From: Symbiodinium natans | Lineage: Eukaryota; Sar; Dinophyceae; Suessiales; Symbiodiniaceae | DNA: 64,000 bases | Reading direction: 5' to 3' | Assembly: GCA_905221605.1 (NCBI GenBank) | Contig: CAJNDS010002098.1 | Span: 60,001-124,000 of the forward strand | In this document: positions 61,676 through 64,000 of the stretch, one piece after another | Layout: the number at the start of each line of letters is the position of its first letter | Numbering within the stretch: position 1 is the first letter of the stretch | The notes under the pieces: generated by a model | Database searches by the model: none | Told to the model about the DNA's origin: nothing | Seen by the model: only the letters and a program-made list of their open reading frames with translations | Made by a program: the position numbers and the translations under genes

Positions 61676-63180
61676 GCGCTGGGTGTTCGCGGTTCACATT
61701 CTAAACTGTGGCAAAGCGAACCTGCGAATCTGGAGGAGAAAGCCTGCCGCATCAGTTTGTTGCAGCTTGAAGTTGCAGATTGAGGCTCGCGAGCTTCGGG
61801 CGCGGGAAAATCAAAACATGCTAGTTGGTGACGAAATAGCTTGATCTGCGCATCCGCTTGGATGCCCGAAGCCTCAAATACCCAAACAACTCTTGCAGCC
61901 AGAATATCCTCCTTGAAGGCTGTCGGCTGCCTTCATGGACGTGGAGAGGCTTTTAGATCTGGCTTGTCACCCTAGGGTTTGTCTTCGGGCCACAAAAGAG
62001 CGAGAGGACTCTGCTTCGCCTTCAGAGCGGTTCTTATGCTTTTTTCACAAAATACAGAGCCAGGGCACAAGCAGGGCCGAAGGGAGGGCCCCTAGTCACT
62101 CCCAAGCCTTCCTCTGTCAAATCCTGTCAAACCCTGCACCAAAATCTCTCTGTCTCTGTCTCTCTCTCTCACCCAACATGGACCCCTGAGTTGCGCAACA
62201 AGTTGCTTTAAACTTAAAGACCTCTAAATTACCCAACCCACAGCCTGAAATCCCAACAGGTCAATTTCAGTCATTACCCATCACTAGACCCAAGAGCAAC
62301 CTAGGCATAAGCTAGGAAGAAAAAGGGTGCCCTTTTGGTTTAAAACGGCTTATAAGGGAACCTAAACCGTAAAGAAAACGGAATAAGGGCCTACTCTGGG
62401 TCCTAGATCACCATCAGAGTTGACCCTAAACCCTCAACCCTACCCCAAACCCTAGACCCAAAACCCTAGACCCTAAACCCTAAACCTTAAACCCCAAACC
62501 CTAAACCCTCACCATCAGAAGAATCCGACACTTTCGCCCCTGCGTTTGCCTCGGTTTCCGCCTCCCGTGGGCCAGCGCTGGAGGCCTTTGGGCTGGACCT
62601 GGGGCATGATGCGGTTTGGCTTAGGGATGTTTAGGGTCTATGGGTGTTTGGGTTGAGGGCTTAGCCTAAGCAGCGCCCCTCACACGAATGAAGGCAGGCA
62701 AGGCGCCTGAAGGACCTCAAAACGTAGGGGTTGTTGGGCACCGAAGCCAGGTGGGGGCGGTCCCGAATTTGCACAGACCCCAGCTGGAACCCCTCCCCAC
62801 ACCCCTGTTGTTCAACCTTATATACGGTTCCCATGGGCTAGCTTTCGTGACAATGTGAGCACAAAATTAGCTTCGATGCGCCGGCCGCCCCAGCCCTCTT
62901 CACAATGAAAACCCTACTGCACGATGGCTCAACAAAGCACTGGCCGCTTGCCTCTTTCAACAGTACTCAGCAGGCTCTGCCAGCACCTTTGGTGATGTGC
63001 ATGAGGTGAAACAAACTCTGCACGACAACCAGCACGACGATGCCTGCCAACGCGGCTTGTCTACGTTGTCGGGCATAAACGGGATTGGTGGACCGGGCTC
63101 CGAGGCTTCGTTTTACTACAGGAAGAGGACAACGCGTAGAACCGCAGGGTCGTATAGAGGTATTACATGTGTACTACAGG
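61676..63180. other. no gene recognised
   Basis: It includes a CCCTAAA-type block at about 62424-62510 and a possible further inverted-repeat element at 62295-62410 (CCTAGGCATAAGC to GGGTCCTAG). Confidence 0.45.
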
Positions 63181-64000
63181 AGAGGACAGGGAGGGGGGGG
63201 GGGGGGGGCCCAAAACGCGCCCCCAGGCGGCGGGCGGGTGGCGGGCGGGCGGGCGGGGCGCAGCATCAAAAACGAAAACCCCCGACGCGGGGAATAATGA
63301 TAATAATACTTCTTAATATCATTTTAGTAATATTATTACTGTAATTAGAAACCGCAATGAAATGGTGTGGCAACTGTAATAGCAATAATTAAAAAGAAAT
63401 ACTAGCAATAACTTAGTAAAGTCATAGTAGTAGTAATCGCATAGCAAGAGAAAGAATATTAGCAACAGTATCAACAGTCGTAACCGAATACTTGTATATC
63501 CGCCGACCCCGCTCTTGGGGTCGAGCGCAGGGGAAGCCCTTTGCGTGGCAGGCCCCACCCCCCGCCCACCTGCCCGCGACCCTCCTAGCCCCAAACCCAA
63601 CCCACCCCACCCTGCCCCCGCCCAGCCCCCCCGCCCCTTCCGCACCCGTAGTAATGGTGGTGGTGGAGGTGGTGGTGGTGGTGGTCGTCGTCGTCGTCGT
63701 CGTAGTAGTAGTAGTAGGTGGTAGTAGTCGTAACAGCAATAGCAGTGGCCGCAGCAGCAGTGGCAGCATTCGGAGCAGGAGTATTTACAACACCTTGCCC
63801 CCCGAAGCGAGAGGCAAACCTCCGAATTTGTGAGCAGACGGTTTTTGTGGGGGCTGGGCCGAGAAGGGCCTAGGAATGAAGCCCCGGGTTTCGGGGAGTT
63901 CAGGGGAAGCAAACGAGGGTTTCACGCACCTTAAGCCGCAGCGGGTTTACCCGGCGGCGAAGAAGACCACTACCCACCTCGCCCGCCACCAGCCGGCACT
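63181..64000. other. simple-sequence-rich right end
   Basis: It has a G-rich run with GGGC repeats (63189-63258), an AT-rich ATAATA stretch (63295-63440), and GGT/GTC/GTA trinucleotide runs (63655-63720). Repetitive-residue ORFs across it are artefacts. Confidence 0.7.

Noticed and set aside
63085-63912. Poly-Gly, poly-Val, poly-Thr and Arg/Ser-rich ORFs at the right end
   Set aside because: They span G runs and GGT/GTC/GTA trinucleotide repeats with no conserved motif.

Overview
The window looks like nuclear DNA of a dinoflagellate, most likely a Symbiodinium-type alga. The evidence is (i) a gene whose exons join in phase mostly through GC (and a few GA) 5' splice sites as well as GT, with AG|G acceptors; (ii) a relic of the dinoflagellate spliced leader (TTTTGGCTCAAG) in the LTRs of a retrotransposon; (iii) very low gene density with TTTAGGG/CCCTAAA plant-type telomere-like repeats scattered everywhere; and (iv) a Ty1/copia polyprotein of the kind found in these algae.

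Layout. Positions 213-10122 are a complete Ty1/copia LTR retrotransposon on the + strand with two identical 222-bp LTRs and a CCCTA target duplication, inserted into telomere-like sequence. Its domain order is gag - CCCH finger - CCHC knuckle - two tandem aspartic-protease-like units - a cytosine-C5-methyltransferase-like domain - integrase - a 2-oxoglutarate/Fe(II)-oxygenase-like domain - reverse transcriptase - RNase H - a small membrane/Cys-His tail. Two frame changes (near 5750 and within 9316-9413) split it into three ORFs. Positions 10.1-16.2 kb hold no recognised gene, only two weak exon-like stretches.

From about 46.7 kb down to 16.26 kb the minus strand carries one gene, IFT88 (intraflagellar transport protein 88, a tetratricopeptide-repeat subunit of the IFT-B complex that builds cilia and flagella). 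I assembled it by eye from 43 small exons (18-119 nt). Exons 2-39 (1799 nt) join in phase at every junction with no stop. The introns hold telomere-like repeats, several families of short inverted-repeat (MITE-like) elements with target duplications, a 0.6-kb inverted satellite of self-complementary units, and four copies of a perfect-looking hairpin. The translation start exon(s) and a short piece before exon 40 were not found.

From 46.7 kb to 64 kb there is no recognisable gene. I see candidate exons of an unidentified minus-strand gene near 55.2-55.9 kb, a U6-snRNA-like relic near 60.0 kb on the minus strand, a 9-bp minisatellite at 57.2 kb, long GT/GTCTC microsatellites at 58.9-59.5 kb and G-rich/trinucleotide repeats at the right end.

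How it fits together: the host content is essentially one flagellar-assembly gene. The mobile content is one recent copia insertion that carries both a DNA-methylation-like and a base-oxidation-like module, plus families of small non-autonomous elements that crowd the IFT88 introns. All family assignments are by motif and pattern recognition; no database search was run.
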